From Silurus meridionalis (taxonomy: Eukaryota > Chordata > Actinopteri > Siluriformes > Siluridae), in contig NC_060899.1 of NCBI RefSeq assembly GCF_014805685.1, positions 7,477,290-7,541,289 on the forward strand: DNA of 64,000 nt, in the 5' to 3' direction. Under the pieces are notes generated by a model. It ran no database searches and was not told the DNA's origin. It saw only the letters and a program-made list of their open reading frames with translations. A program made the position numbers and the translations under genes. Shown in pieces: positions 1 to 13,729 of this stretch (the stretch's first letter is position 1; every line of letters starts with the position of its first letter).

Positions 1-420
1 ATGCAAACAAAATTATATAATTGCTTAAAATCTATTGTAGACAGTCCCCAATAGCAGTGTTAGTAAATGAAATAGTTCAACCAAGGGTTAATTTAATAAA
101 ATAAGTCATTTTTTTCCACTAAGCTAGTTCTAAGTAAGGAAGTCACCTTAATGACCCTATAAAAATAATAAGTCTGATAGTGAGACAGTCTCAGCTAGCA
201 TGTTTAACATTATTCGGAATATCACATTCGTATAATGCCAATAAAGTGAGTACAACAGCTTAATGTTTGGAGAAAAACTCCAACTGATAATGACTGATTG
301 CAGCCTGGCTCCCCTGTTAAAACACTGAGAAAGGAAAGGGCTCTCTAGGACATTGTTGAGAACAATATTGGTTGGGTTGTTTTTTTGTTTGTTTGTTTTT
401 TTCTTGATGTGGCCTGTGTA
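1..420. other. AT-rich non-coding sequence, no feature seen
   Basis: No exon, repeat family or regulatory motif is recognisable here. By position it probably lies in an intron of pcmtd2, because the methyltransferase-domain exons of that gene must lie to the left of the window. Confidence 0.5.
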
Positions 421-427
421 CTAGTAC

Positions 428-770
428 TGTGTACTATCTCTCCTCTTTTTTCCATTTCTTTTTTCGGCTTCCCCCATTAGGGGTCGCCACAGCGAATCAT
501 CCGTCACCAATACCTCCTGTCCTCTACATCTGCCTCTTTCAACCCAAACACCTGCATGTCTTCTCTCACCACATCCATAAACCTCCTCTTTGGCCTTCCT
601 CTTTTCCTCCTTCCTTGTGGCTCCATCCTCAGCATTCTCCTGCCGATATACCCCATGGCCCTCCTCTGCACATGTCCAAACCATTTTAATCCCGCCTCCC
701 TCACCTGCTGTCCCTTTAATAAACTCATTTCCAATCCTGTCCATTGTCATCACTTCCAATCTATTTTACT
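428..770 (-). mobile_element. RTE-like LINE 3' fragment
   Basis: Read on the - strand, this stretch encodes a WFGHVQRR...MGYIGRRMLRME...[19 protein letters not shown] pattern followed by a degraded tail. This is the typical end of a non-LTR reverse-transcriptase polyprotein in fish, most likely of the RTE group. Only the last part of the protein remains and the frame is broken, so it is a dead 5'-truncated copy. A related copy in the opposite orientation lies at 20326-20562. Confidence 0.7.
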
Positions 771-967
771 ACTATATTTAAAATTTCTTTGCGTTTCTCA
801 CAGATCCGGTGATGTCAAAACACTGTGAACAACCAGTTAAAAGGCACTAGGGCATCACAATTGTATATGATAAATATAATAGTTTGTTGTTGAAAAGCAT
901 TTTCCTTTATTGTGTTTCCATGCTTCACCACTAGAGGGAGCTTAAGTTAAGAAATTTGTAATTAAAC

Positions 968-968
<1 letters not shown>

Positions 969-1028
<60 letters not shown>
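969..1028. repeat. (TA)n microsatellite
   Basis: About 60 bases of uninterrupted TA dinucleotide between AT-rich sequence and the LINE remnant. Confidence 0.95.
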
Positions 1029-1035
<7 letters not shown>

Positions 1036-1059
1036 TTATATCTCTCTGACTCAGGACAG

Positions 1060-2890
1060 TAAAATGAGAGAACGTTTCTTTAGAACCTTGGTGCTACATT
1101 GCTACATAAAACAACATAAAACAACATAAAGCTACAAGAACAAAGAGTTAAGGACAAAAGTAAGTTGTCCTCACCACGTTAAGTGCATCGTGTGCAACTT
1201 GGTGCAAACAGTGCAGGACAAGACGGTGTAGGACAAATACACAAAACACAAAATAGTGCCGCCAGTAAACCTACTGTATGTTATACAGTACAAAGAGCAA
1301 AAGAGGACTGTATACAGGAGTGTACTTGTAAGCCATAGAAACAGTCAAATGGATGTGCAAAAACAGCATGTAAACAGTTATGTAGTTATAATAAAATAGT
1401 AATATAAAATCAGTGGTGCTGAAAACATGGATGTGTGAAATGTTAGTATGGTGTGTTTGTAGATTTGTAGCAGCGCAGTAACACAGTTGAGTGAGTCTGT
1501 GCGTGTGAGTTTCAGTTCCAGTTCAGTTTTGTGTGTTGAAGAGCCTGATGGCTTGAGGGAAAAAACTGTTTCATAGCACATCCACTTTCCTGATGGTAGG
1601 GGGGTGAGGGGTGTGTGGGGTCATCCACAATGCTGTTGGCTTTGCGGATGCAGCATGTGGTGTAAATGTCCGTGATAGAGGGGAGAGAGACTCTGATGAT
1701 CCTCCGTAGGGTTTTGCCAGGCAGTGATGCAGCTGCTCAGGATGCTCTTAATGGTTCCTCTGTAGAACGTGGATGGGGGATGGGCTTTTCTCAGCCTTCT
1801 CAGGAAGTAGAGATGCTGCTGGTCTTTTTTGGTGATGGAGCTGATGTTGAGTGACCACGTGAAGTTCTCCGTCAGATGAACACCAAGGAATTTAATGGGG
1901 TGAAGCAATCTCCACGGAGGATCCATCAATGGTCAGTCTAGAATGGCGCTCTGTGCTCTCCAAAAGTTAACAACCATCTCTTTAGTTTTGTCTACGTTCA
2001 GAGACGGGTTGTTCGCTCTACACTAGGCTTTTAAATGTTGCACCTCCTCTCTGTATGCTGACTTGTCATTCTTGCTGATGAGACCCACCACGGTCGTGTC
2101 ATGGGCAAACTTGATGATGTGGTTCAAGCTGTGCAATGCTGCACAGTCGTGAGTCAGCAGAGTGAACAGCAGTGGGCTGAGCACACAACCCTGAGGGGCC
2201 CCAGTGCTCAGTGTGGTAGTGCTGGAGCTGCTGTTCCTGATCCAGACTGACAGGTTTCCCAGTCAGGAAGTACAGGATCCAGTTGCAATGAAAGGTGATC
2301 ATGCCCAGTAGGCTCAGCCTCTCTATCAGCTGCTGAAGGATGATTTTATTGAATGCTGAACTGAAGTCTATGAACAGCATTTGTACGTATGTGTCCTTAT
2401 TGTCCAGGTGGGTGACGGCCAGAGAAAGGGTCGTAGCAATCGCATGGTCTGTGGAACAGTTTGGACGATACGTGAACTGCATGGGGTCCAGTGAGGTTGT
2501 TAGCTGGGTCTTGACGAGCCTTTCAGAGCACTTCATCATGATGGGTGTGAGCGCGACGGGACAATAGTCGTTGAACAGGAGATTGTAGACTTCTTTAGCA
2601 TGGGAACAATTGTCGTTGTCTTAAAGCACATAGGAACAACTTTGCTGCTCAGGTTGATGTTGAAGATGTCAGTGAAGACATCCACTGGTTGTTCTGGACA
2701 TTCCCTGAGCACTCTGCCAGGAATGTTGTCTGGTCCAGCAAACTAACACAGGTAAACTCTGCATAGAGTTTTCCTCACTTCAGCTGTGGTTAGACAGAGC
2801 ACCTGGTTGTTTGGAGGAGGGGTGGTCTTTCTTGGCTTCACATTTTTCTGCACCTCAAACCGGTTGTAGAAATCGTTCCTGGAAGGGAGA
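1060..2890 (-). mobile_element. CR1/Rex1-like LINE, degenerate, 5'-truncated
   Basis: The - strand carries broken pieces of a reverse transcriptase. At 2099-2539 there is MKCSERLV, then [14 protein letters not shown], then [11 protein letters not shown], the part of the RT domain holding the FIDFSSAF motif. At 1621-1929 follows the later segment [14 protein letters not shown]...[10 protein letters not shown], typical of CR1/Rex1-Babar elements in fish. Several frameshifts and stops separate the pieces, so the copy is inactive. It lies in the pcmtd2 intron, antisense to that gene. A more decayed relative lies at 37480-38035. The exact clade name is from memory of fish elements. Confidence 0.75.
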
Positions 2891-3093
2891 TGTCACGGTC
2901 ACAAGCAGGTAAAGTTGTCCTGTGGTTTGTTATTGCCTGGATGCCCTGCCACTGTACTTGTACACGAGTACAATCTCCTGATCAGCATACAGCATACAAC
3001 CTTCCTTACAATAGTTGAGCACAGGACTGGGTTACATGGTTATACAGTAGGTGAAATGGCAATGCATGTCTGCTGCAGTCATTTCACTTCTAG

Positions 3094-5203
<2,110 letters not shown>

Positions 5204-6690
5204 GCTCACGAAAGTTAGAGTCTGTAGGCTACAGTGAATTTTAAAGGACCAGCTCACGAGTCCACCCATATTGAAATCATTTCCTGTTTTCCCACTGAGA
5301 CTAGCTGCATTCTGGGTGCATGAAGAACTCATATGTGTTTCTTGCACTTCCTTGTTACTACTTGTTTGGGCAATTTCTTTGAGTCTCTTCTGTGATTTCT
5401 CAGTTTAGAAACCCTAGACCCATTTTACAGTGAATGAAAACCTGTACATCATCTTTATGAGGCTGCCGGACTACATCAGAAAGATTGGAGTGACGCCATC
5501 ACCTGACTGACAGCAGCATTAATTTTGGAAGCTTGCCAGGATTGGCGTGGTGGACTAAAACCGTTTGTATATTTTTCTATACGCTTATGGAAGATCTTTA
5601 TTGTTGATCTGCTTTCCTTGTTACAGACTCCTCTTATCATAAGGCACTATCATAAAGTTCCATTTGCAAGTGTAGTGCTACTGTGCACCTGCATTTTGTT
5701 GTGATATGTTTCGACACTGTATGCTGTGCAAGTCCATTCATGTTTGGGGATACAACTACATTTGACACGGTCATTGTGATGTGAAGTTAAAACAGTTGGT
5801 AAGACGTTTTGTGTAGATGCATTGCAATCATACATACATGAGATGCTTATGTTTATGACATGGAAATATTGTCTAGAGCAGTGGTTCTTAAAATGGGCTC
5901 TGTATAAGTATGGTTGTGAAACATAGCTGTGGAGGGGGTCTATGTGTTTATTATTTATTGACAAACCATAGTGTAGAGTCATTTGAATCTAATTGGTTTA
6001 GTCCAGATCAAACAAGTAGGTCTATAAATATGAGCCTAATACAGGCCTTAAATGTTAGTTCTAATGAGAATTCTGGAATAAAAAAAAAAAAGCTTTTAAA
6101 CTATACATTACCATACACTTTTTGATAAATGTGTTTAAATAAATTTGGAGAACCACTGATCTTGAGAACACATGAACATGCTCGCCAAGATACAAGATAT
6201 ATATTTTTTTTTTTATCCCAAACTAGTTTATATGTATTTCAACTACATAGTATTTATATTTTAAATGTCACATGAAGTGCTCAGAAACTGTCCCTACTCA
6301 GGAATATTCCGGGGTTAATTTTCAGAGAGGTATTTGAGTTGACCAAAAATGATATTAAAAATTATATAATTTTTATGACCAAATCCAGACAAGATTGTTC
6401 GATTTTGTACTATGCTTACTGTAAAATAGACTCAACACGTAGAAGTAAAACATTTTTGGGTTACCATGCTTGCTTTGCTACTACAGTGTATTTCCAATAT
6501 TTTAAGTACTTTTGTTTTGTTCTTTTGATTATAGACACATACATGGATGCTTAATGGCTCCTTAATTTAAAAGAATTCATCATTAAAAGCTGCCTATATG
6601 CCTGAAAACAGCATATCTAAATAATAACTTGAAATGCTTGTGAGAATTTAGGTCATGTATAGACTTTCAATAAAATTTAGTTTGCCCAGG
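5204..6690 (+). other. pcmtd2: pcmtd2 3' UTR with candidate poly(A) signal
   Basis: From the TAA at 5201-5203 the sequence is non-coding. A clear AATAAA lies at 6669-6674 and is the likely end of the transcript, giving a 3' UTR of about 1.5 kb. A hAT-type MITE (5879-6158) lies inside it. The poly(A) assignment is inferred; transcripts would settle it. Confidence 0.5.
5879..6158. mobile_element. hAT-type MITE (280 bp)
   Basis: The ends are CAGTGGTTCTTAAA on the left and, inverted, CAGTGGTTCTCCAAA on the right, a typical hAT terminal repeat. The flanking octamers GTCTAGAG (5871-5878) and ATCTTGAG (6159-6166) match at 6 of 8 bases, fitting an aged 8-bp target duplication. There is no coding capacity. 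It lies in the probable 3' UTR of pcmtd2. Confidence 0.75.
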
Positions 6691-8365
6691 CAATAACTGA
6701 TGAGTTGTTTGTGAATGTATACTTTGTTTCTGCTCAGATGCTGATGAAAATACTTTATTAGTCAAAGTGGTGGTGTGCACACACCATTACATGAGCATCA
6801 ATAATGCTTTCCAATGCATGCAAACAACAATGCTAGTATGATTTAAAGCAGCGTGTGACCTTACAATTGAATTTAAATTGTACTTAAGTGTCAACACTGG
6901 GTTTAGAATTATGTTTCTTTTTTCTTCCAAAAAATAAAAATAAATGTTTAGTGCTTTGGAAGGCTAATTTAACTGTGCAGCAAATGTTATGCTAGGTGCT
7001 TAGTTTTACTGGCGAACCTGTAAGCGTATTGTTAATTTTAATTTGTTTTCTACTCAATTTAATTCGTCTTCAGTAAAGGCTTTTTCCTCTTCAAGCCTGG
7101 AAACACTGGGCACAAGAAAAATAGTTTATCAGTGGGCAATGTGCTCAATGCCCTTTCACACCTATGGGGCAGTTTATCATAGCCATTCTACCTGCTGTTA
7201 TGTTTCTGGGTGCTGCGAAGGAAAAATTAAACACAGTAACTGGTAACCCAAGCTCAGGATTATACTGTAGACCACAGAGCTGTAAGGAGATCCTGCCACC
7301 CGTTATACTGTTATTGATTCAATGGCACTTATTACACTATTTTTGAATAATTAAAAAATAAAAAAACATTTAAAAAAGGTGATCTGGCAACTAGCCAAAC
7401 AATCACATTCACAGGAAAGACAATGCTTAATAAAGACTTAGTGCATTCAACATCAGAACTGCTTCTAAGCAGCTTCTAAAATGAACATTTCAAATCCTGA
7501 GTGTTCATTCAGATCTGTAGGATTGCACCCGGTCCTGATGAAAAGATCTGATCCTTTCATTTAAACTGAGAAGATGGACCATAAGTGCAAAACATTTGAA
7601 AATATGGACACAACAACAACTGCAAAGCAAATCATTAACTCAAATTAGAAAGAAAAGGTACGACTGCTTGTTCGGAGACAGAATTTTTCTGATGTCAAAC
7701 CATAATAAATGTGATCTTTTCATAAGGATCTAAAAATGTTTATGTTACTGTCAGATTGAAAACATATAGTGAAGAGTAATTTTTTCTTCCTGTAGGCATG
7801 TGCATATTCATGAATACAATGCAAAAGATGACAACATTACCTAAAATAACATGAATATGTAAATGAACGTTTTTTTTTATTTTATTTTATTCAGCACTGA
7901 ACATCTTCAAACTCTTGAAAAAAGGAAACTAAGCTGTCACTTTCACATGCATGCCCAAACAAGCTCAGCTAAGTGCTACAGCCATCTGCACCCTGGCCCA
8001 TAGACCACTTCTAACCTGAATAGCTGATGTGCCAGAAACCAAGTGATCTCTGCTTTGCTGTCTTCCATACAGTGCTGTGAGGTTTAACAACAGTGTGAAG
8101 GCTCATTCCAACAGAACATCAAAAGTGGAAGACTGCCCACTCAATGGCCCAGCAACTTCTGTTCTTCTTGCTGGGGAGAGATGGTCAATACAAGGGCCAG
8201 CATGGATTCAGCCATGTTTAAAACTGCCCTCTTGGAAGTCATATCTGCCAAATCCATCGCCCACTACTCTGCATGGTTTTAGTAGCTTAAGGTCATTTAT
8301 TTGTAGTTCTCTGCCTCTGTTTGTGTTATAGTAAATATCTCATAATTACCATGTGACTTAGAGAC
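6691..8365. other. Intergenic sequence, nothing recognised
   Basis: Moderately AT-rich sequence between the end of pcmtd2 and the hAT-like repeat at 8366. No splice-bounded coding exon, RNA gene or named repeat was recognised. Confidence 0.4.
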
Positions 8366-8853
8366 TTAGATGTCCCCAATCTCCCGGGCTGCGGACTGGC
8401 ACCGGTCTGTGGGTCAATTGGTATCGGGGCGCACAGCAAGAATACATAACTTACAATATTTCCATTTTATTTATTATCTGATTCTGAACGATGTTTTATT
8501 TTGGAAAATTACCGGATTCTCTCCGCCACATCTGTCTATGCCTCACTCTTGATGCTTGTCCAGATGCTTGGCTTCTGTCACAAGTCTTACCTCCACTACC
8601 TTCTGAAGTGGCTGCTCTGGCCGCTAACACATAATACATTACCGCTAATTTGAAACCCCCAAGCTAGCACAATGAACAAAAAACAACACAGTGGATTCAC
8701 GTTTATTATTATATTTGGAAAATACCAGTTTTTATGCCGGTCATATCATTTTATTTTGTTGTATTTATCCGCCACACCTTTAAGGCCGTTCCGTGAAAAT
8801 ATTGTCTGACATTAAACTGGTCCGTGGGGCAAAAAAGGTTGGGGATCGCTGAT
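8366..8853. mobile_element. hAT-like non-autonomous element, 'GATCCCCAACC' family
   Basis: The right end, inverted, reads CAGCGATCCCCAACCTTTTT with CCACGGACCAG inside. The left end has GTCCCCAATC followed by GCTGCGGACTGGCACCGG. These are inverted partners of a widespread vertebrate hAT-type repeat. No transposase is present. The target duplication is not clear, so the left border may be a few bases off. A second, more decayed copy lies at 18899-19195 inside kif3b. Confidence 0.65.
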
Positions 8854-9790
8854 TTAGAGCATAATATGAACACTTGATCTCCCAGTGAAAACTCACCGAG
8901 CAGCTTATCACTCTGTTAGCCGGCCAGGACTGATGTTCCTGAACCTGGAGCAAATTATAATTGGTTTGTCCTATGACCTTAACTCAGTATATATTGGGAT
9001 TTCATTCTTACTCTGTGAAGTTTCCTCTTTCCTGGAAACAACCATAGGGCTTACACCTATTAAGCATAATTAGCAAATTAGAAGAAACTTATCCTACTTC
9101 CAAAGTGTATTCATTTGCAAATCTAATTTTTCAATCTTATTTAAATTGTTTGTAGATGGTAAATCCTGGCACAAATCAATTGAATGCCTAATTATTTCTA
9201 CAATTTGTGATAGATCCTTGCATTTCATTGCACAAATCCTGAAATGTTCCCCATACAGGAATATAAAAAAAGTTGATCTTAGATTTGCAGTACTTTGAGG
9301 AGCCTAATATCTTTCTGTTGCACTAAAATGATCATCGGTGTATCGTTCAAGTCTGTATGACCAGATTTGAAAGTTTAAGGATAAAAATCAAACTGGCTAT
9401 TTAAATAATTGCATAAACATATCATGTAGTTAATTTAGTGGCTAGTGTTTATTAGATATACTGTATTATCCTGTTTTATTAGATAAATGATATAGAAACT
9501 GTATAACCATCAAGCAAAAGTGTATCTGTTGGTTTTAGTAAAAGGAATTTGTACAGGGATGATTCCAGACAGAATTCCTTAAATGTTTGAACATAATCAA
9601 AACTCTCTTAGGTTCAAAGAAAGTTCCTATAAATTAAAAGTTACTGGACCACTTCTAGAAAACTATAATTGCTATCTGGGTGCTATCAGAATACCAGATG
9701 CAATTAGTGTCAACCTCTGACCCAATGCTCCGGAAGGTCTAACAGTTAAAGCCAAAGATATAGTAAATATTATATAGGAAGTTGCAGTGC
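8854..9790. other. Intergenic sequence, nothing recognised
   Basis: No gene or repeat could be supported between the two hAT-type elements; composition is AT-rich and unremarkable. Confidence 0.4.
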
Positions 9791-10863
9791 TTTCTGATCA
9801 GAGGTGGGAAGTAACAAAGTACAAATACTTCGTTACTGTACTTAAGTAGATTTTTCTGGTATCAGTACTTTACTCCACTATTTATTTTTCAGACAACTTT
9901 TTACTTTTACTCATTACATTTTTACACAAATATCTGTACTTTTTACTTCTTACATTTTCAAAACCGGCTCGTTACTTTAGTTTTAATCCACTGATTTGGT
10001 GTAATATATATTTTTTATTTTCACTGCGCGCCGATTTCAGCCGAACAACCGATTTCCTGTCATTGCGCGTTCAATCCACTGGTGTATAAAGTACGGACTC
10101 TCACTCACCACAGAAGGCAGTAAGAAGTTTGGGGTTAATGTGGATGAGACAGAGGGAGTCAGTGATTTAAACATGACTGAGAACAGACACATTCCTGATC
10201 ATCATCATCTTTTCTCTGCTTGTGTTCTATATGTGGATCTTCAGCCTGGACACATTCATTAGGTAACAACATTTTTAATTAGTTTTGTATTAATATATAT
10301 ATATATATATCTTGCTGTCTCTCTATTTGTTTCTCACTCTTTCTAAAGCTCTGTCTTTCCTGCTTATTTACATGTCTAACAAAGTTTTGAGTTTTGAAGT
10401 AATGCCATTAGTGATCTATAATGAAAGACTTTCCTGGTTCGATTCTTACCTCTAGTTTCATATTGAACATTATAAGAAGTTTTTAAAAACAGAACAATAA
10501 AAGATCATTAAAATTGGTTGCTGGTAAATCATGGTATATCAGTGGTGCAGGTGTTGGAGATGTGGTTCTTGTACCTGAGTCACTTCTCATAGACTTCGAG
10601 TTACTGAGAGAATGTACAGGAAGGAGAAGTTTTGACCCTCTACCATCATGATCTAAGAGAAAACACTGGTCTCCTAACTATAGAAAAGCCAAGAGTCCAA
10701 TAAGCAAAGGCTTGTTTGCCTCTCCTGTGTTGGTGTAATGGTCAGTGAAGTGGTCACTGCTATCTGACTCACCTGGTTCGATTCCTACCGCTTAGCTTTC
10801 CTTTAAATTGTTAAGTTTTTAAAAAGAACCAAAAAACGTCCTAAAAATCAGTTTCTTGCAGGA

Positions 10864-10935
10864 GATCCTGTGGCTCAATTGGAAGAGCTTTACCTCTGGG
10901 TTGAGAGGTTGCCGGTTGAAACCCCGGCCAGGGCT
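10864..10935 (+). other. tRNA-like cloverleaf (relic, noncanonical)
   Basis: A perfect A-box (TGGCTCAATTGG, 10871-10882) is followed by a tRNA-like fold. The D stem GCTC/GAGC (10873-10876, 10885-10888) pairs at 4 of 4. A 5-bp anticodon-like stem CCTCT/AGAGG spans 10893-10908 with a 6-base loop. The T stem GCCGG/CCGGC (10911-10915, 10924-10928) pairs at 5 of 5 with an 8-base loop. The acceptor stem (10864-10870 with 10929-10935) has four Watson-Crick and two G-T pairs of seven. The anticodon arm and variable region are not of normal length, so I do not call it a working tRNA. Other + strand tRNA-like B-boxes lie at 10436-10446 and 10775-10785. Confidence 0.6.
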
Positions 10936-11229
10936 CAAAGTTAAGAGTGTGGAAGGTTCCGGTGGCCGTAGTAAGGAAGGTGTCAGAAATGGCTACGTGG
11001 AAGGTTGGCTGTGGTTTCGGAGGGTGTATCCTGAAGCAGGGGGACAATATCCGGGCATCTGCCCCCCCCCCCAGTGTCTGAGAAGCTGAAAACAGGGGGT
11101 TATGAAGCAAAAACGTTCAAAAAAGTATCGACTTAGTTTTGCATATATAGGGAAAAATTCTGCCAAAAACCTATCACCCTCACTTTTTCTGAGGCTGTGA
11201 AGCAGCAGGTCTTCACAGCCTTTGTTTAC

Positions 11230-13290
11230 AGTCAACTACCTCATTGCTCACCAGACACTACTTTCCACACAGCTTACCCAGTGTGGGGACAAGCCAGATT
11301 TGAACCAGCAACCTCTGAGCTCAGAGGCAAGGCTTTTATCACAAAGCCATCAAGTCCCACAACACACCTTCTTTTTTTGGGGGGTTTATCCTTCGTTTCA
11401 TGCTTCAAAGCAAGAAATTCAGACCAGACAGAAACACAGAAAGCAGGATTCGAACCCTGAACCCCACCAACAGCCAAATACCAGTCTTAACCCACTGAAC
11501 CATCAGGAAGGACCGGCTGTGATGACTGTTTAGAGCAGGTCTATCTTTCTTTTTAACCCATCAAAACAAGAATATGAAGATGTAGGAATCAGGAATGTAA
11601 CCTACCTCATGACTAGCAGACAGAAAGCCAGGTTTGAACCCTGCCCACCAACATTAGCAAAGTACCAGCCTTAACCCACTAAACCATCAGAAAAAAAAAT
11701 GATGAGATGCTTGAGTAGAGCAGGTCTATCTTTCTTTTCAAACCATCAACACAAGAATTTAACGGTAAAGAAAGATGTAGGAAGTGAATACAGATGTAAG
11801 TAGCACAAGTTGAACCCACATTGTAAATAACAGGAAGAAAGCAGGATTCAAACAATGATCCCCTCCACCAGCGAGATACCAACTTTAACCCATTGAACCA
11901 CTGGTAAGGACAGGCTAGGAAGCTTATTTAGAACAGGTCTATCTTTCTTTTCAACCCATTAAAAACAAAAATATATCGCTAAAGAAAGATGTAGGAAGTG
12001 AATCCTGATCGTGACTGGCAGGCAGAAAGCAGGATTTGAACCCTGAACCCCACCAAAAGCAAGAAACCTGATTTAACCCACTGAACCATCAGGGAAGACA
12101 GGCCAGGAAGGTTGTTTAGAGCAGGTCTATCTACCTTTAAACCATCAACACAAGAATATAAAGCTAAAGAAAGATTTAGGAAGCAGGAACATAACCTACA
12201 TTGCAACTAGCAGGCAAAAGCAGGATTCAAACCCTGATCCTCACCATCAGCGAGGCACCAGCCTTAACCCACTGAACCATCAGAAAAAAAAATGATGAGA
12301 TGCTTGAGTAGAGCAGGTCTATCTTTCTTTTCAAACCATCAACACAAGAATTTAACGGTAAAGAAAGATGTAGGAAGTGAATACAGATGTAAGTAGCACA
12401 AGTTGAACCCACATTGTAAATAACAGGAAGAAAGCAGGATTCAAACAATGATCCCCTCCACCAGCGAGATACCAACTTTAACCCATTGAACCACTGGTAA
12501 GGACAGGCTAGGAAGCTTATTTAGAACAGGTCTATCTTTCTTTTCAACCCATTAAAAACAAAAATATATCGCTAAAGAAAGATGTAGGAAGTGAATCCTG
12601 ATCGTGACTGGCAGGCAGAAAGCAGGATTTGAACCCTGAACCATACCAAAAGCAAGAAACCTGATTTAACCCACTGAACCATCAGGGAAGACAGGCCAGG
12701 AAGGTTGTTTAGAGCAGGTCTATCTACCTTTAAACCATCAACACAAGACTATAAAGCTAAAGAAAGATTTAGGAAGCAGGAACATAACCTACATTGCAAC
12801 TAGCAGGCAAAAAGCAGGATTCAAACCCTGATCCTCACCATCAGCGAGGCACCAGCCTTAACACACTGAACCATGGAAGAGATCAGACTGGGAAGCATGT
12901 TTAGATGAGGCACAAGCCTTTAACCACTGAGCGACCACTGCTGAAAAGCATGTGGGCTTTTTTGGAGGGTTCATACTTTGTTTCATGCCAGCGCAGTAAG
13001 AAAGAAGGCATGTAGGACTGGCTTTAAAACCCTATCACCAGCGTGGACTATATTAAGGACCATGTTCAGGCACAAGCCTTAACCCACTGAGCTACCGCAG
13101 AAGTGCCTTTTTTTTTTTGGCGGAGTTATTATCCATTAAAGAGCAGGAAATCAAGAAATCAATCCAACACAGAAAGGAAATTTTTCAGAGGGGACAAGGT
13201 CCAGAAGTTTTATTTACCAACAGAGCAACCAGCTCGACCAGGAATCAAACTCATCCTCTTGGGGACCCTGACATTAACCCACTAGGCTAT
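11230..13290 (-). repeat. Tandem array of about 190-215-bp tRNA-like units
   Basis: On the - strand each unit has an A-box-like TGGTTCAGTGGG, then about 30-35 bases, then a B-box-like GGTTCGAATCC or close variant, then a spacer containing a TCTTTCTTTA segment and GATAGACCTGCTC. B-box-like sites (given on the + strand) lie at about 11289, 11446, 11631, 11844, 12032, 12223, 12437, 12625, 12817, 13032 and 13244. The 11446 unit matches the B-box consensus exactly, and its D arm can pair at three of four positions; the anticodon arm is not convincing. The units appear tRNA-derived, as SINE heads are, but arranged in tandem. Confidence 0.7.
11684..12870. repeat. 593-bp tandem duplication within the array
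   Basis: The block 11684-12276 is repeated at 12277-12870 with a steady offset of 593-594 bases. Only about five differences were seen by eye, including one single-base indel near 12217/12810. The block spans three array units. The near identity suggests a recent duplication, or an assembly collapse or expansion. Confidence 0.85.
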
Positions 13291-13359
13291 CACATCCATC
13301 CATCCATCCATCCCTCTCTCCCTCCCTCCCTCTCTCCCTCTCTCTCTCTCTCTCTCTCA
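13291..13359. repeat. (CATC)n-(CCCT)n-(CT)n simple repeat
   Basis: A compound tract of CATC, then CCCT, then CT units at the right edge of the tRNA-like array, inside the hAT-type element. Confidence 0.9.
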
Positions 13360-13548
13360 ACAGCTAAAACAGGTAGAAGTAATAACTACTTTTTACTTAA
13401 GTACATGTCAGAGCCAAGACTTCTTTACTTTCACTTAAGTAAAAAAGTTTAATCAGTACTTCAACTTTTACCCAAGTATTTTAAAACATGAGTATCTGTA
13501 CTTCTACTTAAGTAAAGGATGTGTGTACTTTTGCCACCTGTTTCTGAT

Positions 13549-13727
13549 GAGTGCATTTACAATTACAGCATTTGGCAGACACCTTATTCAGAGTAACTTA
13601 CAATTATCTCCTTTATACAACTGAGCAGTTGAGGGTTAAGGGCCCAGTAGTTTAGCGGTGGAGGAATTCGAATTCATGACCTTCTGGTCGGAGGTCCAGC
13701 ATCTTAAACACTGTGCTACCAGATCCC
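13549..13727 (-). mobile_element. tRNA-derived SINE
   Basis: On the - strand it begins GGTAGCACAGTGTTTAAGAT (A-box-like), continues with a B-box-like GAATTCGAATTCC, and ends with TCTGAATAAGGTGTCTGCCA and an ATGCTGTAATTGTAAATG tail. This is the familiar fish SINE pattern with a LINE-like tail. It directly abuts the target duplication of the hAT-type element. Confidence 0.8.
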
Positions 13728-13729
13728 AG

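Larger units (their letters stand above)
9799..13540. mobile_element. hAT-type element, 3.74 kb, with tRNA-like array inside
   Basis: The ends are CAGAGGTGGGAAGTAAC on the left and, inverted, CAGGTGGCAAAAGTAC on the right. Both sides carry the same octamer TTTCTGAT (9791-9798 and 13541-13548), an exact 8-bp target duplication typical of hAT insertion. The palindrome-like CTTAAGTA recurs near both ends (about 9840, 13397, 13434, 13507), as expected of subterminal transposase-binding repeats. No transposase gene is visible. The interior (about 10380-13290) instead holds many tRNA-like units in both orientations and a tandem array. A few hundred bases at the left resemble common fish non-autonomous hAT sequence. 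Confidence 0.8.

Noticed and set aside
1621..2539. Two - strand frames of 102 and 146 codons as host genes
   Set aside because: They are pieces of a reverse transcriptase from a degenerate LINE and include no host domain.
11197..12475. Several frames of 67-103 codons inside the tRNA-like array
   Set aside because: They recur with the array unit and on both strands, show no known domain, and two are identical only because of the 593-bp duplication.
11230..13290. Functional tRNA genes or a tRNA cluster
   Set aside because: A- and B-box-like sequences are present, but anticodon arms do not fold normally and acceptor stems in the array units do not pair well; I keep them as tRNA-like only.
11230..13290. 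CRISPR-like array
   Set aside because: Units are about 190-215 bp with diverged repeats and no short constant repeat with unique spacers; the genome is eukaryotic.
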